Below are positions 55,510-62,819 of a stretch of 64,000 nucleotides of DNA, piece after piece. The stretch's first letter is position 1. Each line of letters starts with the position of its first letter. This DNA is from Butyrivibrio sp. X503 (GTDB taxonomy: Bacteria; Bacillota; Clostridia; Lachnospirales; Lachnospiraceae): positions 496,001 to 560,000 of the forward strand of contig NZ_RAIQ01000001.1 of NCBI RefSeq assembly GCF_003625475.1, read 5' to 3'. The position numbers and the translations under genes were made by a program. The notes under the pieces are model-generated. The model saw nothing but the letters and a program-made list of their open reading frames with translations. It made no database searches and was not told where the DNA came from.

Positions 55510-56733
55510 TTATTTGAGATAATTCCAGGGGCTCACATACGCACCGTTAAGTCGCACACCAAAATGCAGATGTGGTCCTGTTGACCTTCCGGTTGAACCA
55601 ACTGCGGCAATCTTAGTTCCCGCTGTAACATCCTGTCCCTTTGAAGCATACACTGCCGAACAATGCATGTAAACAGTGTATAATCCGTTACCATGATTGA
55701 TCATAACATAATTACCCATGGTAGCATTGTAATCAGCCGCAACCACCGTTCCGTTATATGCAGCCAGTATAGCCGATCCCGTAGGCGCCGCAAAATCCAC
55801 ACCGTTATGCATCTTTTCAACTCCAAGCGTTGGATGCATACGCATACCGAAATTATCGGATACTCTGGTGTAACTCGGACACGGGAATGTAAACATTCCG
55901 CCGTCGTATTTATATTTGCTGTTAAGAGCCTCTTTATCCGCAGCAACTTCTTTCTCAAGAGCTGCAATGGTTGCATTCTCTGCCTTGATCTCTGCCTCGT
56001 ACTCCGCTATGGCAGCCTGCTTATCACTGATATCCGCCTTAACGGTACTAAGTTCGGCGCTCTTCTGATCCATAAGAGCCTGCATATTGGCTTCTTCCTG
56101 CTCTTTGCTCTTTTTGGTAGCATCGAGCGTAGCCTTCTCTTCTTCCAAAGCTTCCTTGGTAAGCTGTATCAGTTCTGTTGTTGCAATATATTCATCAAGC
56201 TTCTTTCTGTCATAGCTTGAGAGCATCTCAATATACTCAGCCTTGTTGAGCATATCTCCGAAACTTCCGGACTCCATAAAAAGTTCCATGTATACCGCAT
56301 TACCACGCTCATACATGAACTTGATACGCTTCTTCATGGCTTCATACTGCTCTTCTTGAATGCGTTCCGCTTCTTCAAGCTCAGCCGTTGTCTTTTCAAT
56401 TTGAGCAACCTTGTCATCAATCTTGGTAGTCAGCTCGTCAATCTTTCCTTGTATATCAGAGATTGAGGCATCAAGCTCGGTGATATATTTATCAAGATTA
56501 GACTTACTTGCTTCCAGATCTTTTTTTATCTTTTCAAGGTTACTTTTTGCATTGCTTAAGTTGTCTCTTTCCTTTTTGGCTTCCGATATCTGGTTCTCTT
56601 TTGCCTTAATGCTCTCTTCAGTAACTTCGGCATTTATGGATAAAGTGCTGCTAAAAAACACCAGCGCCGCAAGAGCCAGACACGACAACACATTAAACAA
56701 GCTTTTCCTTGTGCTGCAAATTGATCTGATCAA
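55510..56733 (-). CDS. M23-family peptidoglycan hydrolase with a coiled-coil region (EnvC/PcsB-like)
   Basis: A 407-residue exported hydrolase. The signal peptide (CLALAALVFFSSTLSINAE) is followed by a coiled coil from about residue 35 to 270. The LytM/M23 domain lies at 290-400 with zinc-ligand motifs HNGVDFAAPTG and HLHFGVRLNG, plus YTVYMHCSAVY. All metal ligands are present, so it should be active by itself, unlike EnvC-type activators. It begins with TTG and follows ftsX, so FtsEX probably controls it across the membrane, as in PcsB and CwlO. Confidence 0.92.
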   Translation of the reverse strand: MIRSICSTRKSLFNVLSCLALAALVFFSSTLSINAEVTEESIKAKENQISEAKKERDNLSNAKSNLEKIKKDLEASKSNLDKYITELDASISDIQGKIDELTTKIDDKVAQIEKTTAELEEAERIQEEQYEAMKKRIKFMYERGNAVYMELFMESGSFGDMLNKAEYIEMLSSYDRKKLDEYIATTELIQLTKEALEEEKATLDATKKSKEQEEANMQALMDQKSAELSTVKADISDKQAAIAEYEAEIKAENATIAALEKEVAADKEALNSKYKYDGGMFTFPCPSYTRVSDNFGMRMHPTLGVEKMHNGVDFAAPTGSAILAAYNGTVVAADYNATMGNYVMINHGNGLYTVYMHCSAVYASKGQDVTAGTKIAAVGSTGRSTGPHLHFGVRLNGAYVSPWNYLK

Positions 56734-56757
56734 AACAAAATATCCTTTTAATTATTC

Positions 56758-57657
56758 TTAAACATGCAAGTGTTTTCTAACTGTTGTAAAGCTTCCCAAG
56801 AATCCGATTCCTATACCGATCGCAAGTGAGATCGGAAGAAGTTTGTTGTAAACAACCTCAACGGGGAGGAAATTAAGGATTGATGAAAGCATTGTAAATT
56901 TGGTTCCGACATAAGTGATCGCGTGTGTATAAACAAAATAAATGATCACAAGAGGAATGGCAGAACCTATCATTCCGATGAGAATACCTTCAACCACGAA
57001 GGGCGCTCTTACGAAGAAATCCGTCGCACCTATATACTTCATGATATTGATCTCATCTTTTCTTACGGCGATACCCATCGTAACCGTATTGCTGATAAGG
57101 AATATAGATACCAGCAAAAGAATTATGATGATTCCGGCAGAAACATATGCAATAAGCTTGTTGAGTCCGCTGAGTGTATTGGCCGTAACTTCCGATCTGT
57201 TGACTTCTCTGACAACATCGATCGATTCAATATATGTTACAAGTGCAGGCTGCATAGATACATCCTTGAGATATATCTGAAGGTTGGCTGAATCGGCAAG
57301 CGGATTCTCTGTGAATCCGTCCGCATATTCTCCGAGGTACTCCTCTTTGAAGCCTTCCCATGCCGCATCTGCAGAAACATATTCTATTTCTCTTACTTCG
57401 GGACGATTCTTTTCAAGCTCACTCTTAACTGCAAGAATCTGCTCCTCAGAAACTCCCTCATTAAAAAATACGGTTATAGATACACCTTCCTCCGCTGTTT
57501 TAACAACGTTCTGGAAGTTGGTAACTATAGAATAAAATATACCGAACAGAAAAAGGCAGGCGCCGATAGTCGCTATTGATGCCAGTGTGTACCACTTATT
57601 TCTGCCCAGGTTCTTGATTCCCTGTCCAATTGTGTAAAAAAAGCTACTAATCCTCAT
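56758..57657 (-). CDS. ftsX: Cell-division permease FtsX
   Basis: A 299-residue membrane component of the FtsEX ABC complex. Helices lie at about 22-43, 170-195, 215-245 and 260-290. The N-terminal stretch IKNLGRNKWYTLASIATIG is typical, and the large extracellular loop (about 60-160) would contact the M23 hydrolase. Conserved LIAYVSAGIIIILLLVS near 167 and RKDEINIMKYIGATDFFV near 197 are FtsX signatures. It overlaps ftsE by 11 bases and precedes the M23 gene. Confidence 0.95.
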   Translation of the reverse strand: MRISSFFYTIGQGIKNLGRNKWYTLASIATIGACLFLFGIFYSIVTNFQNVVKTAEEGVSITVFFNEGVSEEQILAVKSELEKNRPEVREIEYVSADAAWEGFKEEYLGEYADGFTENPLADSANLQIYLKDVSMQPALVTYIESIDVVREVNRSEVTANTLSGLNKLIAYVSAGIIIILLLVSIFLISNTVTMGIAVRKDEINIMKYIGATDFFVRAPFVVEGILIGMIGSAIPLVIIYFVYTHAITYVGTKFTMLSSILNFLPVEVVYNKLLPISLAIGIGIGFLGSFTTVRKHLHV

Positions 57658-58387
57658 CGATGTACATACCTTCTTCCTCGTCTTCTATAATGACGCCCTT
57701 TTTCATGGTGATAACTCGTTTCTTCATGGCATTGACGATCTCTCTGTTATGTGTAACCACAATAACAGTTGTGCCGTTTTCATTGATCTGTTCCATGAGC
57801 TTCATGATTTCCCATGAATTGTTGGGATCGAGATTTCCGGTAGGCTCATCGGCCAAAAGAATGGTGGGTTTATTAACCAGAGCTCTTGCAAGGGCAACTC
57901 TCTGTTGTTCACCGCCGGAAAGTTGATTGATCTTACTCTTGTACTTACCCGCAAGGTTAACCGTAGCCAGGATTGAAGGCACGTTTCTCTTGATCTCTCT
58001 TGTGGGAGTCTGAACGATACGCTGCGCAAAAGCAACGTTTTCATAGACATTTCTGTCTTTCAAAAGTCTGAAATCCTGGAATACTATTCCGAGATTACGT
58101 CTGAATTTCGGGATCTTGCGATGTTTGATCCTCTTAAGATTATATCCGAGAACCGTGATCTCTCCCTCTGTCGGTGTAAGCTCTCTCAGAAGGAGCTTAA
58201 TAAGCGTAGACTTTCCCGATCCGCTGTCTCCGACTATAAATACAAATTCACCTCTTTTAATGTGAAGGTTAACTCCGTTTAAAGCTGGCGCACCCGTTGA
58301 GTATGACTTGGTGACGTTCTCAAGTGTTATTATCTCATCTTCAGGTATCTGCCTGTTAGATCTCTTTTTTCTGTATCCTCGTTCCAT
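57647..58387 (-). CDS. ftsE: Cell-division ATP-binding protein FtsE
   Basis: A 246-residue ABC ATPase that powers the FtsX-linked hydrolase. Walker A is FIVGDSGSGKSTLIKLLL near 50-67, the signature NQLSGGEQQRVALARALV near 151-168, and Walker B ILLADEPTGNLDPNNS near 175-190. It carries a short basic N-terminal extension (MERGYRKKRSNRQIPEDE) beyond the usual FtsE start. It stands 36 bases after the CdaR/PucR-like regulator gene and overlaps ftsX. Confidence 0.95.
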   Translation of the reverse strand: MERGYRKKRSNRQIPEDEIITLENVTKSYSTGAPALNGVNLHIKRGEFVFIVGDSGSGKSTLIKLLLRELTPTEGEITVLGYNLKRIKHRKIPKFRRNLGIVFQDFRLLKDRNVYENVAFAQRIVQTPTREIKRNVPSILATVNLAGKYKSKINQLSGGEQQRVALARALVNKPTILLADEPTGNLDPNNSWEIMKLMEQINENGTTVIVVTHNREIVNAMKKRVITMKKGVIIEDEEEGMYIDED

Positions 58388-58423
58388 ATCTGTCTCCCGA
58401 AATTTATTGTAATTTATGGATAA

Positions 58424-59506
58424 TTAAGTGAACTTCTCCATGTATTTCATATATCTTACGACCATGAGCGCGATCTTAAATGTGATGGCATCATCAAACA
58501 CTCTAAGATCAAGTCCTGTGCTCTTCTGAAGCTTGTCGAGACGATAAACCAACGTGTTTCTGTGAATAAAGAGCTGTCTTGAAGTCTCTGATACATTAAG
58601 ACTGTTCTCAAAAAACTTATCGATGGTTGATAAGGTTTCCTGATCGAAGTCATCGGGATTTCTTCCTCCGAATATTTCCTTGATAAACATCTTGCACAAA
58701 GGAATCGGAAGCTGATAGATCAAACGTCCTATACCAAGCTCGCTGTAGCATATAACCTTTCTTTCATCAAAGAAAATCTTTCCTACATCGAGTGCCATCT
58801 TGGCTTCCTTGTATGAACGGCTGACCTCCTTGATCTCACCTACAACTGTACCGTATGCGATCCTTACTTTGGAAAGGCCGTCTTTTTCAAGTACGGACAA
58901 CATATCTTCCGCAGTCTTGGTAATATCCGAAGGCTTCAAAATATCAGTAACGTCCTTGACGATTATGATATTGTCCTCATCGACCTCGGTTACAAAATCA
59001 GTACCGTTGCCAAAATGAGTCCTTGCTATCTCAAGAGCGTTGTTATCTCTTCCGTTATGAGACTCCACGATCATAGCCACTCTCTTGGCGTCCGACTGAA
59101 TATGAAGTTTCTTGGCTCTGCTGTAAATATCTACGAGAAGGAGGTTATCAAGAAGCAGGTTCTTAATAAAGTTATCCTTGTCGAAGCGCTCCTTGTACGC
59201 AACAAGAAGGCTCTGAATCTGATAAGCGATCATCTTGCCGAGCATATAGACATTCTCACCTGTTCCTGCACAGATAAGAATATACTCAAGCTGCTGCTCA
59301 TCAAATATCTTGAAATATTGATATCCCTGTATCTCCTGGGAATCAGCCGCAGACTCCACAAAATCTCTGGCAACCGCTGATACATTGCCCATGTCTGATG
59401 ATGTTGACGCTACCTCTCTTCCATCAATGTCTAACACATATAGCTCAACATGAGCAATATTCTTAAGACCGTCGATTGTGTTTTGGAGAATCTGATTTGA
59501 AATCAT
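58424..59506 (-). CDS. CdaR/PucR-family transcriptional regulator
   Basis: A 360-residue regulator with an N-terminal sugar-diacid-recognition-like domain (about 1-140), a GGDEF-like middle (YGTVVGEIKEVSRSYKEAKM near 236), and a C-terminal PucR-type HTH: SLNVSETSRQLFIHRNTLVY near 309-328, then RLDKLQKSTGLDL. In the sugar-diacid type, the N-terminal domain senses glycerate or glucarate. Here it lies upstream of ftsE-ftsX with no sugar gene near, so its target is open. It is distinct from the YbbR protein CdaR encoded at 36 kb. Confidence 0.84.
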   Translation of the reverse strand: MISNQILQNTIDGLKNIAHVELYVLDIDGREVASTSSDMGNVSAVARDFVESAADSQEIQGYQYFKIFDEQQLEYILICAGTGENVYMLGKMIAYQIQSLLVAYKERFDKDNFIKNLLLDNLLLVDIYSRAKKLHIQSDAKRVAMIVESHNGRDNNALEIARTHFGNGTDFVTEVDEDNIIIVKDVTDILKPSDITKTAEDMLSVLEKDGLSKVRIAYGTVVGEIKEVSRSYKEAKMALDVGKIFFDERKVICYSELGIGRLIYQLPIPLCKMFIKEIFGGRNPDDFDQETLSTIDKFFENSLNVSETSRQLFIHRNTLVYRLDKLQKSTGLDLRVFDDAITFKIALMVVRYMKYMEKFT

Positions 59507-59782
59507 TTGCCACTCTTTCTGCCATCCCTAAATAGGGGCTAACGAATAATATACAAAGCCATTTTAATATAAATGTACAAAAAAATCTACCTTATGGCAG
59601 TCTTTTTTTGTACATTTTTTTGATTATCCCGTCAAAATCTACAAAAAGAGCTTCTTTTTTTGGTATGAAATTTATCATTATATGGGTAAACTTTCGATTA
59701 TAATAATACGATATAAAAGATGAGAAACGGTAAATAATACCCTTCTCATGGAACAGGTATCCGTAGGGAAACGGAGGTGCTT
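59507..59782. promoter_or_regulatory. 276-bp intergenic region between the PucR-like gene and yjfB
   Basis: No open frame of note. It holds CCCCTATTTAGGG (imperfect palindrome near 59527-59541), several T-rich stretches (T7 near 59605), and the repeated phrases ATCTAC and TGTACATTTTTT. Near yjfB TAAA (59687) and CGATAT (59709-59714) resemble a sigma-D promoter but with a spacer about 2 bp too long. Promoters for both divergent genes must lie here. Confidence 0.45.
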
Positions 59783-59971
59783 ATGGATATTCCTTCATTA
59801 TCGATGGCTTTATCACAAAATCGCGTACTCACCGATGTGGGTGTGGCAATGCTATCAAAGAACCTGGATTTTATGAAAGACGTAGGCAGCAATTTTGCAG
59901 AACAGATAGATTCTGTATCGGAACTGTCCGTTAATCCGAATGTAGGTTCCAACATTGACATAAGACTATGA
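59783..59971 (+). CDS. yjfB: YjfB-family putative motility protein
   Basis: A 62-residue protein: MDIPSLSMALSQNRVLTDVG, then VAMLSKNLDFMKD, ending NVGSNIDIRL. The sequence fits the YjfB family (called putative motility protein), a small helical protein of flagellated Firmicutes with unclear function. GGAGG lies five bases before the ATG at 59783; two codons of the frame upstream are inside the ribosome site. It is a single-gene unit with its own terminator, and a weak sigma-D-like sequence lies upstream. Confidence 0.85.
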   Translation: MDIPSLSMALSQNRVLTDVGVAMLSKNLDFMKDVGSNFAEQIDSVSELSVNPNVGSNIDIRL

Positions 59972-59986
59972 TATTGTCATCACTAT

Positions 59987-60017
59987 AAAAGAGGAGGGCT
60001 TGGTCCCTCCTCTTTTA
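59987..60017. terminator. Bidirectional terminator between yjfB and the CPBP protease gene
   Basis: AAAAGAGGAGGG (59987-59998) pairs with CCCTCCTCTTTT (60005-60016) in a perfect stem with a 6-nt loop. Both sides carry A/T runs, so either convergent transcript can end here. Confidence 0.85.
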
Positions 60018-60023
60018 TTAGCA

Positions 60024-60941
60024 TTAAATATACTGCGCAAGCGCATCCAAAAGCATATAGACAAGTGCCAAAAACGCACCTATTATCAAAGGAATCGATA
60101 TAAGCTTACCACCGGTCTTCTTACCATGCAAAACCTCGTTAAGTGCAGCTTCTCTTCCCTCGATCTTGGCAATCTTGTAAACGATGCAGATCGCAATGGG
60201 AGTAAAGATAACGGCAAGAAGGAAATAGAATCCTATTGTCGGAAGAAGCCCGTAATCTCTTCCAATCTCAACAGCCTCCACATCGTCCGAAAAATTCGTC
60301 AATGAGTAGTAGATAAAAAGAACTTCCAAGGTATTAAACAGTCCGTGTGCCAAAAACGATGACCACACGCTTCCCGTTGCTTCAACAAGCAGGCAAAACA
60401 TCACGCCCATTACGGCAGCGTATGTAAACTGATTAAAATTAAGATGCATCAGTCCGAAAAGCACAGCCGACAATATGATGGAAGCAAGAATCCTTCCGCT
60501 TTTCTTGTATGAATGGAAAAAGAATCCTCTAAATACAACTTCCTCGATAAACGGTCCGACAATTCCAATTGAAAGAATCATGAGCCATATAGGCATGCCC
60601 AAAACACTGTCCATCATCGAATCCACTGTGTTTTCAACAAATAACATGGATATCGAGTTAACCAAAGAAATAAGCGGATAAAGCGCCAAAACATAAAGCA
60701 CCGACAAAAGAGCCGATGTAATTTTGAATTTCTTAAGCGGTATCACCGATCCCAAGCTGTCGCCGCTATAAAGCACAGCCGCGATCGCAGGTATAAGTAC
60801 CATTAGTTCTCGGCATACATTTCCAAAAATAATCGAAATCTCTTTTCCGGAAGTATAGTACCAAGCCGTTGCCAAGAAAGTCATCGCAATAGTTGCCAGC
60901 ATCATAAACATGAATGCTCTGTTAGCTCTTCTGTATTCCAT
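60024..60941 (-). CDS. CPBP-family intramembrane metalloprotease
   Basis: A 305-residue membrane protein with about eight helices, of the CPBP (CAAX protease and bacteriocin-processing) family. The catalytic motif EExxxR is seen as FIEEVVFRGFFFHSYKKSG near residue 132-150. Second and third conserved His motifs are GLMHLNFNQFTYA near 167 and FLAHGLFNTLEVLF near 194. The likely start is the ATG at 60941, after GAGGTGACT; the TTG upstream lies in the ribosome site. Roles of such proteases range from immunity to protein maturation. It follows cvfB closely on the minus strand. Confidence 0.88.
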   Translation of the reverse strand: MEYRRANRAFMFMMLATIAMTFLATAWYYTSGKEISIIFGNVCRELMVLIPAIAAVLYSGDSLGSVIPLKKFKITSALLSVLYVLALYPLISLVNSISMLFVENTVDSMMDSVLGMPIWLMILSIGIVGPFIEEVVFRGFFFHSYKKSGRILASIILSAVLFGLMHLNFNQFTYAAVMGVMFCLLVEATGSVWSSFLAHGLFNTLEVLFIYYSLTNFSDDVEAVEIGRDYGLLPTIGFYFLLAVIFTPIAICIVYKIAKIEGREAALNEVLHGKKTGGKLISIPLIIGAFLALVYMLLDALAQYI

Positions 60942-60948
60942 AGTCACC

Positions 60949-61782
60949 TCATTTAAGCTCAATTGAATCCGTCTTTATCTCTATCTTGCCTTCTTTAAGA
61001 AGCCTTCCCACAGCCCTCTTAAACTCATTTTTACTCATGCCGGTCTTCTGACGAATAAGCTCCGGTGAAGCCTTGTCGGTAAAAGAAAGTTTGCCGCCGT
61101 TTTCATTTATCATGGCAACTAGCTTCTCCGCATCCTCATCCATCTGAAGATAGGCCTTCTCTCTGACACTCAAATTAAGCCTTCCGTCCTCTTTAACAGA
61201 GGTTACTCGCGCATCGATTCTGTCACCGATACCGATATTTCCGTAGAGCTCTTTCTTTGGGATAAGAGCCGAATAAATATCATCAACCGCCACAAATGCG
61301 CCGAAATTGTCGCTAAGCTCGTACACGGTTCCTTTTACCTTGTCGTCCTTCTTGTAAGGGCTGTTATTCAAAAGATATTTGTATACATTCATTGTAACGC
61401 AGAGTCTGCTGCTCTTATCGATATAAAGCGCGCAAAGCACCTCTTCGCCCACCTTAACCTTCTTGGTCTGCTCCTTGAAAGGAAGAAGAACATCTTTCTC
61501 AAGTCCCCAGTCCATGAACGCTCCGATCTTGCCGACTTCCTTAACTTTAAGAAGTCTTACGTCGCCGAGCATTATCTTGGGTTCAGCGGTGGTAGCAATA
61601 AGTCTGTCACTTGAATCCCTGTAAATAAAAACCTCTATATTTGATCCGATTTCCGCATCCTTCGGGACCTGCTTAACGGGCAAAAGAACCTTCTCCTCGC
61701 TTCCCTGCTCCTCTGAAAGGTAAACACCGAAATCGACCTTTTTTACTACTGTAAGTATCTGTTTTTCACCTAATCTTATCAT
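60949..61782 (-). CDS. CvfB/YitL-like S1-domain RNA-binding protein
   Basis: A 277-residue protein with several S1-type RNA-binding modules: IRLGEKQILTVVKKVDFGVY at the N-terminus, VGKIGAFMDWGLEKDVLLPF near 79-98, and KVKGTVYELSDNFGAFVAVDD near 143. The C-terminal winged-helix segment contains LIRQKTGMSKNEFKRAVGR near 241-259. This layout matches CvfB/YitL of Firmicutes, which affects virulence or translation. The target RNA is unknown. It sits between an acyl-ACP thioesterase gene and the CPBP protease gene. Confidence 0.87.
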   Translation of the reverse strand: MIRLGEKQILTVVKKVDFGVYLSEEQGSEEKVLLPVKQVPKDAEIGSNIEVFIYRDSSDRLIATTAEPKIMLGDVRLLKVKEVGKIGAFMDWGLEKDVLLPFKEQTKKVKVGEEVLCALYIDKSSRLCVTMNVYKYLLNNSPYKKDDKVKGTVYELSDNFGAFVAVDDIYSALIPKKELYGNIGIGDRIDARVTSVKEDGRLNLSVREKAYLQMDEDAEKLVAMINENGGKLSFTDKASPELIRQKTGMSKNEFKRAVGRLLKEGKIEIKTDSIELK

Positions 61783-61793
61783 TTATCCTCCGG

Positions 61794-62516
61794 TTAAATA
61801 AGCTCAACCACGCATACCGGTTCTCCGTCACTGTTATTAAGACTAACCGTATAGATATCATTATCCTCTTTTTTGCTCTTAATCACAACAGGATATAACA
61901 CATCTCCTTGTCTCGCCTGCTTTTTGTACTCAGCCCTAAGGCCCGATATCTCAAAATCTTCCTTATCGAGGCAATCAACGGCCATTCTTATATACTGACC
62001 GTTATTGACATGCTTGTTTGTATCAAGATGCTGCTTGGTGATCTCTATAGGGCTGCACTCCGTCTTTTCGCCGTCTTTGGGAATCATTATCTTTCTGCTG
62101 CCATAGTCCATATCAAGCTTCTCATCAAGAACATACGCTGATGCAATCTCTTCCGTGATCCTGCTTGGCATCTCTTTCTCAACATCAACCAGTGTCCATA
62201 TGGAATTGGCAACAGCAAGCCTTTCCCCATCGGCACTGTCCATAAAGAAATTTCTAAGTCCCATTGCCCCTTTGAGTTCATAAGGCATTGTTCCTATAGT
62301 TACATCCTCGCAGAGCTTGGGATATCTGTTTACCGTTATCTGCCAAGCCGAAAGAACCCAGGCAAGACCGTTTCTCTTAAGATAGTCAATCGATGCAGGT
62401 CCGCTCTGTGTCTGAAAGATCGTACTATCCTGAAAATAGTTGATAAGCGACTCTATCGCGAGCTTGGCGTTGCTGTCTACTTCACTGTATCTGATCCTTG
62501 ATTTAAAAGTGTACAT
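61794..62516 (-). CDS. Acyl-ACP thioesterase (FatA/FatB-like)
   Basis: A 240-residue double hot-dog thioesterase that hydrolyses acyl-ACP to free fatty acid. It begins MYTFKSRIRYSEVDSNAKLA, with AWVLSAWQITVNRYPKLCED near 49-68 (first hot dog), and the second half contains ITKQHLDTNKHVNNGQYI near 161-178. There Asn/His positions match the FatA catalytic HxN pattern (DTNKHVNNGQY). AAAGGAGAGTGAA marks the start at 62516; the earlier ATG at 62543 has no ribosome site. A strong hairpin lies in its 5' leader at 62543-62579. Confidence 0.88.
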   Translation of the reverse strand: MYTFKSRIRYSEVDSNAKLAIESLINYFQDSTIFQTQSGPASIDYLKRNGLAWVLSAWQITVNRYPKLCEDVTIGTMPYELKGAMGLRNFFMDSADGERLAVANSIWTLVDVEKEMPSRITEEIASAYVLDEKLDMDYGSRKIMIPKDGEKTECSPIEITKQHLDTNKHVNNGQYIRMAVDCLDKEDFEISGLRAEYKKQARQGDVLYPVVIKSKKEDNDIYTVSLNNSDGEPVCVVELI

Positions 62517-62542
62517 TTCACTCTCCTTTTGCGTACGGAGCA

Positions 62543-62579
62543 TTTTTTGTTGGATAGGAATTTGCTATCCAACAAAAAA
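62543..62579 (-). other. Strong leader hairpin upstream of the thioesterase gene
   Basis: TTTTTTGTTGGATAG (62543-62557) pairs exactly with CTATCCAACAAAAAA (62565-62579). It shares its A6 tract with the tRNA terminator at 62573-62602, so the two structures compete. It is not followed by a U run, so it may be a regulatory leader rather than a terminator. Confidence 0.5.
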
Positions 62580-62602
62580 GCGAGATTGTCACCAATCTCG
62601 CT
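62573..62602 (-). terminator. Intrinsic terminator of the tRNA-Gln gene
   Basis: AGCGAGATTG (62579-62588) pairs perfectly with CAATCTCGCT (62593-62602) around a 4-nt loop. On the minus strand TTTTTTG follows. It begins 12 bases after the tRNA. Confidence 0.88.
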
Positions 62603-62614
62603 TTCACATATTAG

Positions 62615-62687
62615 CTGGGCTAGTAGGATTCGAACCTACGTAATGACGGAGTCAGAGTCCGTTGCCTTACCGCTTGGCGATAGCCCA
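62615..62687 (-). tRNA. tRNA-Gln(CUG)
   Basis: The minus strand gives a 73-nt cloverleaf. The acceptor stem TGGGCTA pairs with TAGCCCA, the D arm contains GCCAAGCGGTAAGGC, the anticodon loop is ACTCTGACT with anticodon CTG, and the T arm contains GGTTCGAATCC. The discriminator base is G, as in other bacterial glutamine tRNAs. CCA is not encoded. CUG decodes glutamine codon CAG. The promoter lies 14 bases upstream and the gene ends in its own terminator. Confidence 0.95.
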
Positions 62688-62700
62688 CCGACAAGAAATG

Positions 62701-62729
62701 ATTATACGTGAGGCATCAGAAAAAAGCAA
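62701..62729 (-). promoter_or_regulatory. Promoter of tRNA-Gln
   Basis: On the minus strand TTGCTT (62724-62729), a 17-bp spacer and TATAAT (62701-62706) lie so that transcription begins a few bases before the tRNA. It is a near-consensus sigma-A promoter, as is usual for a tRNA gene. Confidence 0.85.
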
Positions 62730-62764
62730 GTACTTTTTTTGAATTTTTTTCATTTCTCGTATGT

Positions 62765-62805
62765 ATATTATACCCCCTCACAACAAAAGTTGCGAGGGGT
62801 ATATA
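62765..62805 (-). terminator. Hairpin downstream of glnN, probable terminator
   Basis: ATACCCCTCGCAAC (minus strand) pairs with GTTGTGAGGGGGTAT, one mismatch, around a short loop. The U tract after the stem is poor, so termination strength is uncertain. It lies 15 bases after the glnN stop. Confidence 0.55.
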
Positions 62806-62819
62806 TTACTTGGGAAAAA

